Shown one piece after another: positions 1-10,559 of a stretch of DNA of 60,000 nucleotides. Each line of letters starts with the position of its first letter. Positions within the stretch are counted from its first letter, which is position 1. Origin of the DNA: Antedon mediterranea. Lineage: Eukaryota; Echinodermata; Crinoidea; Comatulida; Antedonidae. The DNA lies in contig NC_092678.1 of the NCBI RefSeq assembly GCF_964355755.1, positions 8,034,922 through 8,094,921 on the forward strand, given 5' to 3'. Under the pieces are notes generated by a model. The model made no database searches. It was not told the origin of the DNA and saw only the letters and a list, made by a program, of their open reading frames with translations. A program made the translations under genes and the position numbers.

Positions 1-32
1 TTAAGTCATGCTTCTCTAATAGCTGGACGTGA

Positions 33-63
33 CACCATGGAGGTAAAAAATACCTCCATGGTG
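33..63. repeat. 13-bp perfect inverted repeat with A5 loop
   Basis: CACCATGGAGGTA (33-45) is followed by AAAAA and then its exact reverse complement (51-63). The same CATGGAGGTA word recurs in a second hairpin at 23875-23927 and singly near 23770, so it is probably the end of a repeat family rather than a regulatory site. Confidence 0.7.
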
Positions 64-229
64 ACACTAACGTATCTTTTGTTGGCCTTAAATTAGCACA
101 ATTAACAACTAGCATAGTGGAGTCTGTTAGGGACATTTTGGTTCAGTTTTTTCCAAAAACACCCAATTTGGTATACAGATTGCCCATCCTATACAAATTC
201 AATTTTTGATGGGCGTCACGCAAAATGAC

Positions 230-760
230 CCCTTGGGTCACTTAATTTGCATAATTTAATTTAAAACCCTCAATATCTCTGAAACTACTGGGCATAGAGA
301 GTGGATTTTTAGCTAAAAATGTTCAAAACATAAACAATTCTAACTACTCTAATAAAGTATTTTTGAAAAAAATGACTGGAAGTACCAGTTTTAACCTTTG
401 ACCTTTATGGTGCAATGTCCAACTGTATTAAGGTTAATATCTTTTGATATCCATAAAACTACTTGTCATTGAGAGTTGACTTAGGTGTCAAAATGTTCAG
501 AACATAAACATTTCTATTTACTATAATGAAGTTTTTCCTCAAATAATGACCAGAAATATCGTATTTGACCTTTGACCTGTTTTTCAGGCAAATTACCATA
601 TCTCATTATTGGGTTGACGTGGATAGTTCATTTTGGTGTCAGATTGTTCATAATATATATGTTACTATTCTGCTTAATAGAATATTTGTTTAAAAAATGA
701 GAGGAAGTACAGTTATTGACCTGTGACATATATAAAACTCTAAATTTGTTTGATTTTGCA
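230..760. repeat. Degenerate tandem repeat, about 165-bp unit
   Basis: Three diverged units can be aligned by eye. Each has a 'cat-tgagag' stretch, then 'aaaatgttcagaacata', then a TTGACC-type motif near the end (around 395, 566 and 717). The middle unit carries a perfect TGACCTTTGACCT at 566-578. No coding potential is seen. The segment at 2750-3190 belongs to the same loose family. Confidence 0.6.
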
Positions 761-1099
761 ACCCACTTTTGAGCACTTGTCGTAATGTGCAATTGAACGA
801 AGTGCACTAAATGAAGTTGAATAGATTGTCCTATTTGTAGTGAGTACTACTATTAGAGTAACGCAAATGAGAGAAATTTGTACAGACTACCCACTACTCT
901 AATAGTTACCCAACTTCTAATAGTAACCCACCCTAAAAACAATCAAAGAATAATAACCAAGGGTTACAAAGAAGATTTACGGTACCATACTCAACAGTCA
1001 CTGATATGTTGATATTAAAGCACGACAATATTCACTAGTTATTAAAAAAAATGTAAGTGTGCTCCACACAAAATTGTTTGTACCAGCTATTGTACCAGG

Positions 1100-1700
1100 T
1101 TAAATGTCAAAATAAGGTGTTTTTTAACATTTTGTGTATTTCTATTGTATTAGAGCAAATATAAATACCTATATTGCGAATAATTTGAGACTAAAATTGT
1201 AACTTTCTGACTAGTGGTTGTTGACCAATGGTCAAAAAGAAAGTTTCACGGTCAATATTTGAAAAAGTTGTCCATTAAAGTGAGTAGAAATATGTATCTT
1301 CTGTGTATTGTGACACCAACTACGACCATATCCACCCAACAATGACCATATCCACCCAACAATTTCTGAGATATGAAAAGTGTGCTCTAACCCAAAATGT
1401 TTGTGCCGGCTATATGTCAAAGGTCAAAATTAGGGGTTTATTGACAGTTTTATGATTTTTATTATATTAGAACAAATATAAATATATACTTTGCGAGTAA
1501 TTTGAGACCACAATTATCACTTTCTGACCAGTGGTTGCTGAGATATTCATATGGCCAATTTCTTGACCAGTGGTCAGAAAGGGGGTTTCCGTCCACTTTT
1601 GGCAAAAGTTTCCTATTAGAGTGAATAGAAATATAAGTCTTCTGAGTAGTTTGGCACAACAAATATTCCAATACACCCAGTACTTACCAAGTTACGCACA
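1100..1700. repeat. Tandem duplication, about 310-bp unit, two diverged copies
   Basis: The stretch from about 1130 to 1430 matches 1440 to 1700. Shared landmarks in order are 'attagagcaaatataaatac', 'aatttgagac', 'ctttctgac-agtggttg', 'gtcagaaag' and 'gagtgaatagaaatat'. Short open frames on the minus strand here are incidental to the repeat. Confidence 0.6.
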
Positions 1701-2657
1701 GTCTTAACTTTGACCATATTGACATTTTGGCCCCTGTACTGACCAGGCATCCCAATTTTTTTTCGGCCAATAGCAAAAAATTGTTTTGATATAAGGAAGC
1801 AAAAAAAATTGTTGGCATAGTTTGCTAGAGGTTGCAGGTAACCCCTTTTTGGCTCCCCAACTACACCATGTTCTGAGTTTGAGTATGATATTGTTCTTTA
1901 GAAATAAGGCTCAATTTTTTTGTTGATTTTTGCACATTTTTCATAGGTATTTATTATCTAACATAACTTTTAAATAATTAATAAGGAAGAAGGTTTAATT
2001 ATCTATAAAATAAATCAATTTTCATCATAATCGGTTAAGTATTTAATGAGTTACATCCGAAAATAGAGTACCTGTATCTTACTTAAATAGCGCCCTCAAC
2101 TTCACAATTTTACTAAACATTATTAAATCCCTGCTACAAGTACCCAAACGTAATCGTTAATAACTTATGTTTGCCTTTAAACAAGCACATGTAGTTTACA
2201 CATTATTTCTAGTATATATTGGGTCAGTTTTTTTGCATTTCTGAAAAAAAAATAATTATGACTTCTTGTCTTAATTAACATAATAAATATTGTATATCAC
2301 AGATTTTGCTGATTTTTTTGCCAAAATTATACATTTTTGCTTTAAAAAAGTAATATAATTTCAATAAAGTTAAAATAAAAATATTTTATTGAATAGATAA
2401 TGTAATTAGCTATTAATCAACATTAATTTCAACAAAATACATCAAATATTTATTAAGTTATGAACAATAAAGTGCATCACTATAAAATGGCGGCCATTTT
2501 TGCCGCCATCTTGGATTTCAAGATGGCCGCAGTAAATTTGCAACGGCACACCTCGTGATTATTGTGTCTAAGAGTATTAGCTAACAAAAAAAGTTGGTGT
2601 GCTGAGTGTGTAGAAACATGGCAATGGGACATGTTAACGAAGCATCTTTTTGGCACT
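1701..2657. other. Non-coding AT-rich stretch with a GGCGGC hairpin
   Basis: No reading frame or splice-flanked exon was seen. The one local structure is a hairpin near 2487-2510, where ATGGCGGC and GCCGCCAT flank a short T-rich loop. It is followed by AAGATGGCCGC, which resembles a YY1-type motif. Confidence 0.5.
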
Positions 2658-3310
2658 TGGACCTCCGCTTATTACGAATATGGCTGATCCCAAGCGAAAT
2701 TCGGCCATCTAAGCCCTTAATTTGCATAATTAAAAATGGCGGCCATTTTTTATAATTACCCTATATCACGAGAACCACTAGTCACAGATAATTAATTTTG
2801 GTGTCAACATGTTTTAAATATATGTTTTTATATTCACTTTAGTGACACATTTTCTAAAAAAAATGGATGCAAGTCTTATTTCTGACATTTTGACCTTTGA
2901 CCTTGATTTATCGTATCTCAGTAACCAATAATCGGAGAGACACGAAATAGGGCTCAAATTGTTCAGAAACTATACATTCATATTTATTATAATGAAATGT
3001 TTTAACAAAAAATGGCCGATTCTACAACTATTGACCTTTGAACTATTAGTCAAATATAATAATATAACTCTGAAAATTTTGGTCTTATGACATTTTTTTT
3101 CTTTTTAAATTGTTTAAAACATGTGTGTTTCTATCCAGTCTAATGGCACATTTTGTACAAGAATGGCCGATAGTATGGTTATTGACCTTTGAACTACAGC
3201 ATAGGCCTACTGTATAATAAATATAATATAATTGCATAACTATGAAATTATTTATACACAATAATAATTAGTAAAATTATAAAATTCACTGCCATCAAAT
3301 ATGATTTATT
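2658..3310 (+). repeat. Dispersed repeat, copy 1 (copy 2 at 29050-29720)
   Basis: About 640 bp is nearly identical, in the same orientation, to 29050-29720. It starts around 'attacgaatatggc', includes the 'aaaatggcggc' segment and a perfect TGACCTTTGACCT (2891-2903; the other copy has it at 29278-29290), and ends near 'aaaattcactgccatca'. It is non-coding. Confidence 0.85.
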
Positions 3311-3840
3311 ATGATTTATATAGATTTAATAAAAAAATGAACATGCAAGTTACATTTGGAAATTACCTGCCATCAGTATGATGGAGTATGATTATAGATT
3401 TTTAAAGATGTGAACATGTCAGCAACATTTGGAAATTACCTGCCATCAATATGATGGATTATGATTATAGATTTAAAAAAGAATTTGAACACGTCAGCTA
3501 CATTTGGAAATTTGGAAATTACCTGCTATCAATATGATGGATTATGATTGTAGGCCTAGGCCTATAGGTTTGAAAGAAAATGTGAACACGTTAGGTACAT
3601 TTGAAAATTACCTGCCATCAATATGATGGATTATGATTATAGATTTTTAAAGATGTGAACACGTAAGCTACATTTAAAAATTACCTGCCATCAATATGAT
3701 GGATTATGATTATAGATTTAAAAAAGAATTTGAACACGTCAGCTACATTTGGAAATTTCCTGCCATTAATATGATGGATTATGATTGTATAGGTTTGAAA
3801 GAAAATGTGAACACGTAAGCTACATTTGGAATGAACATGT
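3290..3840 (+). repeat. Satellite array, about 75-85-bp unit, roughly seven copies
   Basis: Units repeat the pattern 'acatttggaaattacctgcc', 'atcaatatgatggattatg', 'atttgaacacgtcagct'. The 'ctgccatca' landmark occurs near 3293, 3369, 3440, 3610, 3687 and 3763, with a ctgctatca variant near 3526. The duplicated segment at 29 kb keeps only about one unit before a BEL element begins. Confidence 0.8.
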
Positions 3841-4087
3841 TAAGGGCATCAGTTTTGATCATTCATGCAAAGGTTTCCGTCATCTTTAGCGTTTTCTTCA
3901 AAAGAAAGCCATATACTGCATAAAAAGAGGGGTGAATGTGTATGTTTTTTGTATTGGTTCATTCTTTGATGTATCCTAACTTCCATGTAGGCCCTAGCAT
4001 TTATTTTTTTGTTATTATAAAAATATATATGTAGCGGGACAGTTTTAGTTGAGCCAATGTGCTCTGGTACTCCTGATGGACTATTAA

Positions 4088-7000
4088 TTGGACGCTCTAT
4101 TTCACATTATTTTGGAAGGAAATAAGGTAACTGTTCGAATTTTAAATGTTTCTGATTCCCCTATTTTTATTAAACAAAATACACCAATTGCAAATTTAAC
4201 ACAGATTGCCTGTGTTGATAATTTACGTAGTCAGCAAGTTATAAGCCAAGCACCGAATATTGATTTAACAAATTCTGATACGTCAAATGAACAACATTCT
4301 GCACTTAAAAACCTTTTGGAACAGTATGCCAATGTTTTTTCAACTTCCGATAAAGACTTTGGACATACTAAATCTGTTAAGCACCATATTCCATTAATTG
4401 ACAATCAACCCTTCCGATTACCATTTCGACGCATACCCCCAGCCCAATACTCTGCGGTTCGTGATGAAATCAACAAAATGTTAGACGCGAATGTTATTAC
4501 ACCTAGCGACAGTCCATATGCTTCACCTATGGTTATTGTGTATAAAAAGGATGGTTCGTTGAGACTTTGCGTTGACTTTCGAAAATTAAATTCCAAAACA
4601 ATTAGGGATGCTTTCCCCATTCCTAGAATTGATGAAGCACTGGACGCTTTGGGTTCTTCAAAATATTTTTCAACTTTAGACTTAACAAGTGGCTATTGGC
4701 AAGTTGAGGTAGCCGATGCCGATAAGCAAAAGACTGCCTTTACAACGCCAATGGGACTTTTTCAATTTAACAGAATGCCTTTTGGATTGCAAAATGCACC
4801 TGCAACTTTTCAGCGATTGATGATGTCATGTTTTGGTGATCAAAATTTTTCTTCATTACTGATTTATTTGGACGATATTATTGTTTTTTCGAATACTTTT
4901 GAACAACATCTTCAGCGACTGGAAATGGTATTCCAGCGTCTTCGTCTGCATGGATTGAAAGTAAAACCTAGTAAGTGTTCATTTTTAAAACCTAAAGTTA
5001 ACTATTTGGGACACATCGTGTCTGCAGAGGGTATATCAACCGACCCAGAAAAAATATCTAAAGTTTCGACTTGGCCTAAACCTACGAATCGCAAGGAGGT
5101 TCAACGTTTCTTGGGATTTTGTGGTTACTATCGTCGTTTTATTTCAAATTTTTCTTCATTAGCAGCACCCTTATATTCACTCACATCAGGGGATTGTAAC
5201 ACAAAGAAACATAAACGTAGTTATGCCCGTAAATCGCCTACTGTATTTAATTGGACTTCTGATTGTGACCAAGCATTCACATTATTAAAGACCCGTTTAA
5301 CTACTGCTCCGATACTTGCTTATCCAGATTATTCGCAACCATTTATCCTGGAAACGGATGCATCGGGAACAGGGTTGGGAGCAGTGTTGTCTCAAATACA
5401 TGACGGGATACAACACGTCCTTGCTTACGCTAGCCGAGGACTTAGACCATCAGAAACTCGCTATCCTGCACATAAGCTAGAATTTTTGGCTTTAAAGTGG
5501 GCGGTCACATCAAAATTTCGCGACTACTTACTGGGGACAAATTTTAAGGTTTTTACAGACAATAATCCTTTAGTGTATGTGTTAAGCTCAGCCAAATTGG
5601 ATGCTATTGGCCAACGCTGGGTAGCCGACCTTAGCCAATTTGATTTTTCTATGCATTATCGCCCCGGTAAAAGCAATGCTGCCGCTGATGCATTATCGCG
5701 ACAATATGACTTTTCTAATTCAACTGTTTTATGCCCAAATGATGTTTCAGCCGTTTTGTCCGGATACCATAGTTCTTGTTTATTTACTCATCCTCCGAAA
5801 AAGTCTGTACAGTGTAACGTATTGACAAGAAGCACAGCTAATTCTTCAAGTCGCAACAGCGATGACGTCATTAATGTGCAGGGAGGGTGTGATGAAGTTT
5901 CCTCCTACACCCCTACAGAAATTGTTCATATACAACGTAATGATCCAACTATTGGTCCTGTCATTGTATATCTTAATCGCGGATCTCGTCCGACTCATAC
6001 TGAACGCATCAATGAATCACAAACTGTGCTTACTTTACTTCGCCAATGGGATCGTTTAGAATGGAAGGACAATGTACTTTATCGTAAAACTTTTGTTGAC
6101 AATTTTCCGCGTTTTCAACTTGTACTTCCGGCTGATCATAAATCAACTGTTTTGACAAAATTACATGATGAACTTGGACATTTAGGTTATGAAAGGACTC
6201 TAGATATGATACGTAGTAGGTTTTACTGGCCTAAAATGGCTGATGATATTAAACAACATTGTATAAGTTGTAAACGTTGTTGTTTACGTAAGACGCCTCA
6301 AAGTAAAACTAAAGCTCCTTTAGTACCAATTTTCACATCCGAACCAATGGAGTTGGTATGTATTGATTTCCTTAAACTTGAACGTTCAGCAGGTGGTTTT
6401 GAAAATGTTCTAGTTGTAACAGACCATTTTACTAAATATGCTCAGGCATGCCCTACAAAGGATCAAACAGCAACTACTGTAGCAAAAGTTTTAATTAATA
6501 ATTTCTTTTTACATTATGGGTTTCCTAAACGCCTCCATTCCGACCAAGGCCGTAATTTTGAAAGTGCCATTATTAAACAAATTTGTAAATTAACAGGCAT
6601 TGAAAAATCTCGTACAACCCCTTATCACCCCATGGGTAATGGTACTACAGAACGTTGGAATCGTACATTGTTAAGCATGTTAGGCTCTTTACCAGCAGAG
6701 AAGAAACTAAACTGGAAGGATTATGTAGGTCCTATGGCTCATGCGTATAATTGCACAAAACACGAAACCACTGGTTATGCCCCTTTTTATCTTATGTTTG
6801 GACGACACGCGAGATTACCTGTTGATATACTATTTGGTATAGTAAATAATAATGGTCCGACGGATGGGGAACAATATGACGATTATGTAATTAAGTTACT
6901 TGAACAACTGAATCATGCTTATGTCACATCCCAAAATTCAGCTAGTGAAGCCAAGGCTAGGCAAAAACATAATTATGATAAACGAGCTACCAATTCAGTA

Positions 7001-7312
7001 CTTAAAATGGGTGACAGGGTACTTGTTCAAAAGAAAGCTATAGTTGGTAAACAGAAACTCGCTGACCAATGGGAAGAGAAGCCATATGTTATTGTTAATA
7101 AACACCCCACTCTACCTGTGTATACAGTTGAGAATGATACTCATAAGCGTATCCTTCATATGAATCTCCTAACCCCTTGTATGTTTCTGCCTATTGAAGA
7201 CCCTATCGATGTAAACCAACACATTATTAAGTCACGTAGTTGGAAAATTAAGAAGGGTCGTCAAATTTTTGAATCTTGGAAGAGTAAACAAGCTCCTCTT
7301 ACTGATTCATAG
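4088..7312 (+). CDS. Ty3/gypsy Pol: reverse transcriptase, RNase H, integrase
   Basis: One open frame of about 1074 codons encodes the replication and integration enzymes of a gypsy-class retrotransposon. The RT domain spans roughly residues 120-300, with LCVDFRKLN, TLDLTSGYWQ and the catalytic YLDD near 260-263. RNase H begins at TDAS near 423. The integrase has an H-H-C-C zinc domain (H..H in HDELGHLG, then CISCKRC), followed by the catalytic D (CIDFL), D (HSDQGRNF) and E (TTERWNR). The frame opens just after a TAA at 4085 and has no ATG at its edge. An upstream stretch in another frame (4035-4110) reads like the end of the protease-RT linker, so a frameshift lies near 4110-4130. The RT-to-integrase part has no internal stop. 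Without gag and a 5' LTR the copy should not move by itself. Confidence 0.9.
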   Translation: MDALFHIILEGNKVTVRILNVSDSPIFIKQNTPIANLTQIACVDNLRSQQVISQAPNIDLTNSDTSNEQHSALKNLLEQYANVFSTSDKDFGHTKSVKHHIPLIDNQPFRLPFRRIPPAQYSAVRDEINKMLDANVITPSDSPYASPMVIVYKKDGSLRLCVDFRKLNSKTIRDAFPIPRIDEALDALGSSKYFSTLDLTSGYWQVEVADADKQKTAFTTPMGLFQFNRMPFGLQNAPATFQRLMMSCFGDQNFSSLLIYLDDIIVFSNTFEQHLQRLEMVFQRLRLHGLKVKPSKCSFLKPKVNYLGHIVSAEGISTDPEKISKVSTWPKPTNRKEVQRFLGFCGYYRRFISNFSSLAAPLYSLTSGDCNTKKHKRSYARKSPTVFNWTSDCDQAFTLLKTRLTTAPILAYPDYSQPFILETDASGTGLGAVLSQIHDGIQHVLAYASRGLRPSETRYPAHKLEFLALKWAVTSKFRDYLLGTNFKVFTDNNPLVYVLSSAKLDAIGQRWVADLSQFDFSMHYRPGKSNAAADALSRQYDFSNSTVLCPNDVSAVLSGYHSSCLFTHPPKKSVQCNVLTRSTANSSSRNSDDVINVQGGCDEVSSYTPTEIVHIQRNDPTIGPVIVYLNRGSRPTHTERINESQTVLTLLRQWDRLEWKDNVLYRKTFVDNFPRFQLVLPADHKSTVLTKLHDELGHLGYERTLDMIRSRFYWPKMADDIKQHCISCKRCCLRKTPQSKTKAPLVPIFTSEPMELVCIDFLKLERSAGGFENVLVVTDHFTKYAQACPTKDQTATTVAKVLINNFFLHYGFPKRLHSDQGRNFESAIIKQICKLTGIEKSRTTPYHPMGNGTTERWNRTLLSMLGSLPAEKKLNWKDYVGPMAHAYNCTKHETTGYAPFYLMFGRHARLPVDILFGIVNNNGPTDGEQYDDYVIKLLEQLNHAYVTSQNSASEAKARQKHNYDKRATNSVLKMGDRVLVQKKAIVGKQKLADQWEEKPYVIVNKHPTLPVYTVENDTHKRILHMNLLTPCMFLPIEDPIDVNQHIIKSRSWKIKKGRQIFESWKSKQAPLTDS

Positions 7313-7988
7313 ATTTTTAATGTTGAAGCTAATTTTTGTTATTTATGCATGATTACATTATACTTAATTTTTCTTTTATCACTTGAGGTTATGTTATAGC
7401 GGCCCCTCAAAACATTTCGTATTATAAATAACATTAGATTATTTACGTTTGATTTATTTTGCTTTGATCTCTTTTAATAATTTAAGATTGATTTTCTGAT
7501 ATACAGTATTTTGCTTTAAATTTGTTTGAAACATGATTGTTTTGATGTTTATGTACGGGTAATACGTACGTGCCTTGAACACGCTGTATTGTCAGTGGTT
7601 TAGTGTGGCACTTGTTTCTGGAATGAGATGTTCGTTCCTGTTATATTTTGTATGCTCAATTGTTTTTTTGTTCTTTCTTTTGATTTTGCCAATATGCCGC
7701 TGTTAGTGGGTTGTCCTGCGACATGAATACGGCTCTAAAAACATGTATTTTTCTAGTTTGTTTTATCTTATATATTGGTGTTGCTTATTCCGTTAATGTT
7801 TATATGCTTGAACATACGGCAGCGGAAAGTTATGTTTTTTTCTTACTTAAGTTTGCTTGTACTTTTCATTTGATTTTTGTGTTAAATTTGGTAGTTTGTA
7901 AGTTGTTTTAATATTTTATACTGGTATTAGCTTAAGATTTATGTTTTTTATGTAACATCGAGGGCGATGTTCAGAAAGCCAGGGTGGA
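7312..7988 (+). other. Gypsy 3' untranslated region with polypurine tract
   Basis: This is non-coding apart from the small frame noted separately. It ends in a purine-rich run, AGAAAGCCAGGGTGGA, immediately before TGTAGC at 7989. That is the expected position of the plus-strand primer of an LTR element. Confidence 0.6.
7711..7911 (+). CDS. Small hydrophobic open frame downstream of gypsy pol
   Basis: This frame of about 60-66 codons lies between pol and the 3' LTR. From the internal ATG at 7723 it starts like a signal peptide: a Lys at residue 6 followed by a hydrophobic run (FLVCFILYIGVAYS). A second hydrophobic segment lies near the C-terminus (FFLLKFACTF then LIFVLNLVV). I do not recognise it. 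Gypsy-class elements sometimes carry an extra gene here, but no envelope-specific motif is visible and the frame is too short for one. It could be a remnant, a small membrane protein, or chance in T-rich sequence. Confidence 0.25.
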   Translation: MSCDMNTALKTCIFLVCFILYIGVAYSVNVYMLEHTAAESYVFFLLKFACTFHLIFVLNLVVCKLF

Positions 7989-8403
7989 TGTAGCAGGTCA
8001 CTCACTCTCCTGGAATTCATGTGGTTTTCCATACTTAACTAATGTAGACTATAGACCTGGGCTGTAACCACTAAGGTGTCAACTCCTAATAATTAATTGC
8101 CTTATTCTATGGAATTGGTAATAACTTACTAATGATTACTTGGGTGTGATCTTAATGAATATACCAGCTCTTGGGAGGGGACAAGGAGGGTCACTGAACT
8201 GATAAGTCACCTCACTGGGCTACTCCTTAAATAGTCATGTATGTTCTGTAATTAACACTTCTTGTAGATTAACACAATTTTGGAAATAACTTGAACCGAT
8301 AGCTACAACTTAATCACTCTCTGTGTACCTGTATATAGTGTAAATAAAGTACCATTGAGAGAATATAACAACAGTCTGTGTCATTTATATAAAGAGTGCT
8401 ACA
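7989..8403 (+). repeat. 3' LTR of the gypsy element
   Basis: The 415-bp segment starts TGTAGC and ends GCTACA. It contains an AATAAA signal near 8341-8350, late in the LTR as expected, and it follows a polypurine tract. No second copy exists in the window, so identity between LTRs cannot be measured. Confidence 0.75.
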
Positions 8404-8634
8404 TATATATATATTTTAACAAATCAATACCATTAATAAAATTAATTACTAAAATAAAAACGGAATCTAAGCGTTATTTCATAGACAACAAAATCTAAAA
8501 ATAGTTCATGAACTATAGGAAAACGCTATGCAAAAGAGACGCGCGCGCCCTCAGCGTGCGAATTCTTTGACACAAAAATGGCTTCTAATTTTCAATGTCG
8601 TAACTCTTTATATATATATGGCTCTGACAAGGAC

Positions 8635-10252
8635 CAGGGTTGGCATTGATCAATATTTGCTTATATTTTTGCTTAAGGTGAAATATTTAAGAAGTGCTTA
8701 AGCAAATAACTTAATCTTATTTATCAAACCGTCTTAGCAATGTCTTAGCAGAAAAATTGTCTTAGGTAAATTTTACTTTCCACATGCGCAAAATTAATCT
8801 CTAGAGGGCAGCAAATTATGTCTTAAGACGAAAAATTCTTGCTTACGCATGCGTATTAGCTTTTTTCTCTTAGCGATGGCGGCGCTATAACATTTTATCT
8901 CCCAGAGCCATATAAAGAGTTACGACATTGAAGATTAGAAGCCATGTTTGTATCAAAGAATTCGCACGCTGAGGGCGCGCGCGTCTTATTTGTATAGCGT
9001 TTTCCTGTAGTTCTTGCTTTATTTTTAGATTTTTTTGTCTATGAAATAACGCTTATATTCCGTTTTTATTTTAGTAATTAATTTTATTAATGGTATTAAT
9101 TTTGTAACATATATATATTGTGTCTATAATAACAAAAGAATAAATACTAGGGCCTACATGCAAGTCAGGATATATCAAAGCATGAACCAATACAAATTCA
9201 CCCCTCTTTTTATACAGTTTATGCTCTCCGTGTGTTTTTGACACAAACTTTCAGAGACTCGTTCATCATTTCATTTGTAATAATTTGCCTTTATTATTTT
9301 AATATTGTTCATACCTATTCAATATATTAACAAATATATCCACGACACTTTATTATTTTATTTAGTCATCAAAGCATGCATTATGAATTGAAAATATTAC
9401 ATAATTGTTATTAATGGGACGTAGTTATGGGATGTTTTGTTCCAAAATCAATCAATCGAACGTTATAATGTACTAGCGTACGCGCGCGAAATATTCTTTG
9501 GCGCAAGTGGTTCTGTACGCTGTGCACATCGATATTCCACCGTAAAATGTGTAATTACATTTTTTTTTATATAAGAAAAAGTTTAAAGTAATTTCTTGCT
9601 CCTATACTTTACATGCAATAACGGAGACAAGTTTGACACAAATTGATCTGCATATCACGTGACTTAAATCCAATGTCGTAACTCTTTATATATATGGCTC
9701 TGTTATCTCCGTAATTTCACTCCCAACAAGAGAGGGCGCATTCTGGCTACTATTGTTTTTATTACTTAAAATAGAGAAAGAGCACAACAGTCGGAAATAC
9801 ATACGAAAATCATTCGCTCTAAACTTAAATCAAATCAACATTTATTTATTTTTATCAATGACAGCGACCCTTGGCAGCCGATACAGTTTTCTAAAAGTTA
9901 GTCAATTGGGTCGTACCTATCCCGAAAATATTAGTTTTGCTCGTCCAATTTCTAGGCCATCTTTATGAAGATCGATATCATTATTTTAGCGTCCGTAGTA
10001 CAGCGGAAAACGCACTAGCGTAGCCTTTCCGAATGTTCAATGTTCCGGCCTAGCGCGCTCGCGTTGTCAAAAAAGAATGTTTCTGTTGCAGAAATGAGAT
10101 AAGACGAAATTTTTCATCTTAAGGCAGGGTGTTGTTTGTCTTAGATTTAAGACAAAATTAAGCAAATTTTTTTGCTTAGATATATTGATAAATCTGATTT
10201 AAGGCAAAGTTAAGACCATTTTTTTGCTAAGCAAGTTTGATAAATCCGGCCC
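8635..10252. mobile_element. MITE-like element with CAGGG / CCGGCCC ends, interrupted
   Basis: The left end reads CAGGGTTGGCATTGATCAA with 'ttgctta' just inside. The right end (about 10215-10252), read in reverse, gives GGGCCGGATTTATCAAACTT with 'gcttagc' inside, a diverged inverted match. Both halves are rich in 'cttaag' and 'cttagc' words. The element is split by the 800-bp hAT-like unit at 8903-9702. A 71-codon frame at 9753-9968 lies inside and resembles nothing I know. ACAAGGAC (8627-8634) precedes it, but no copy follows at 10253. Confidence 0.5.
8903..9702 (-). mobile_element. Complete non-autonomous hAT-like element with 8-bp target duplication
   Basis: This 800-bp unit starts CAGAGCCATATA and ends TATATGGCTCTG, with terminal inverted repeats of about 30 bp that include 'gagttacgacattg'. 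TTATCTCC stands immediately before (8895-8902) and immediately after (9703-9710): a perfect 8-bp duplication, the hallmark of hAT superfamily insertion. It has no transposase frame, so it must have been moved by an enzyme encoded elsewhere. It is in inverse orientation to the copy that starts at 10253. Confidence 0.85.
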
Positions 10253-10559
10253 CAGAGCCATATATATAAAGAGTTACGACATTGGATTAAAGCCACGTGA
10301 TATGCAGATCAAATTGTGTCAAACATTTCTCCGTAAATGCATGTAAAATATAGGAGCAACAAAATACTTTCAACTTTTTCTCATATTTAAAAAAATGTAA
10401 TTGCACATTTTACGTTGAAATATCGACGTGCACAGCGTACAGAAGTACTTGCGGCAAAGAATATTGCGCGCGCGTGCGCTAGTACATTATAAAGTTCGAT
10501 TGATTGATTTTGGAACAAAACATCCCATAACTACGTCCTATTAATAACAATAATAATAT

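Larger units (their letters stand above)
4030..8403 (+). mobile_element. Ty3/gypsy LTR retrotransposon, 5'-deleted
   Basis: The boundaries come from comparison with the unfilled repeat at 22560-22760. The inserted segment starts TGTAGC (4030) and ends GCTACA (8403), the usual TG...CA inverted ends of an LTR element. Both flanks are TATA-rich, so a 4-bp TATA duplication is possible but cannot be proven. A single LTR is seen at the right end. At the left, TGTAGC runs within about ten bases into pol-frame sequence, so the 5' LTR, gag and most of the protease region are gone. Order: 5' remnant, pol (4088-7312), about 680 bp with a small hydrophobic frame, purine-rich tract, 3' LTR. Confidence 0.85.
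3890..8626 (+). mobile_element. hAT-like non-autonomous element, right part, split by a gypsy insertion
   Basis: Bases 3895-4029 plus 8404-8626 together match the right portion of the 800-bp unit at 22550-22898. The right end is GGCTCTG (8620-8626), the reverse complement of the CAGAGCC terminus of the intact unit at 8903-9702. The left end is missing, so this copy is truncated. A Ty3/gypsy element sits in its TA-rich stretch; the copy at 22680-22700 shows the same stretch without the insertion. The 8-mer ACAAGGAC follows the right end. Confidence 0.75.

Noticed and set aside
9753-9968. 71-codon frame inside the MITE-like element
   Set aside because: No similarity to a transposase, short and isolated.
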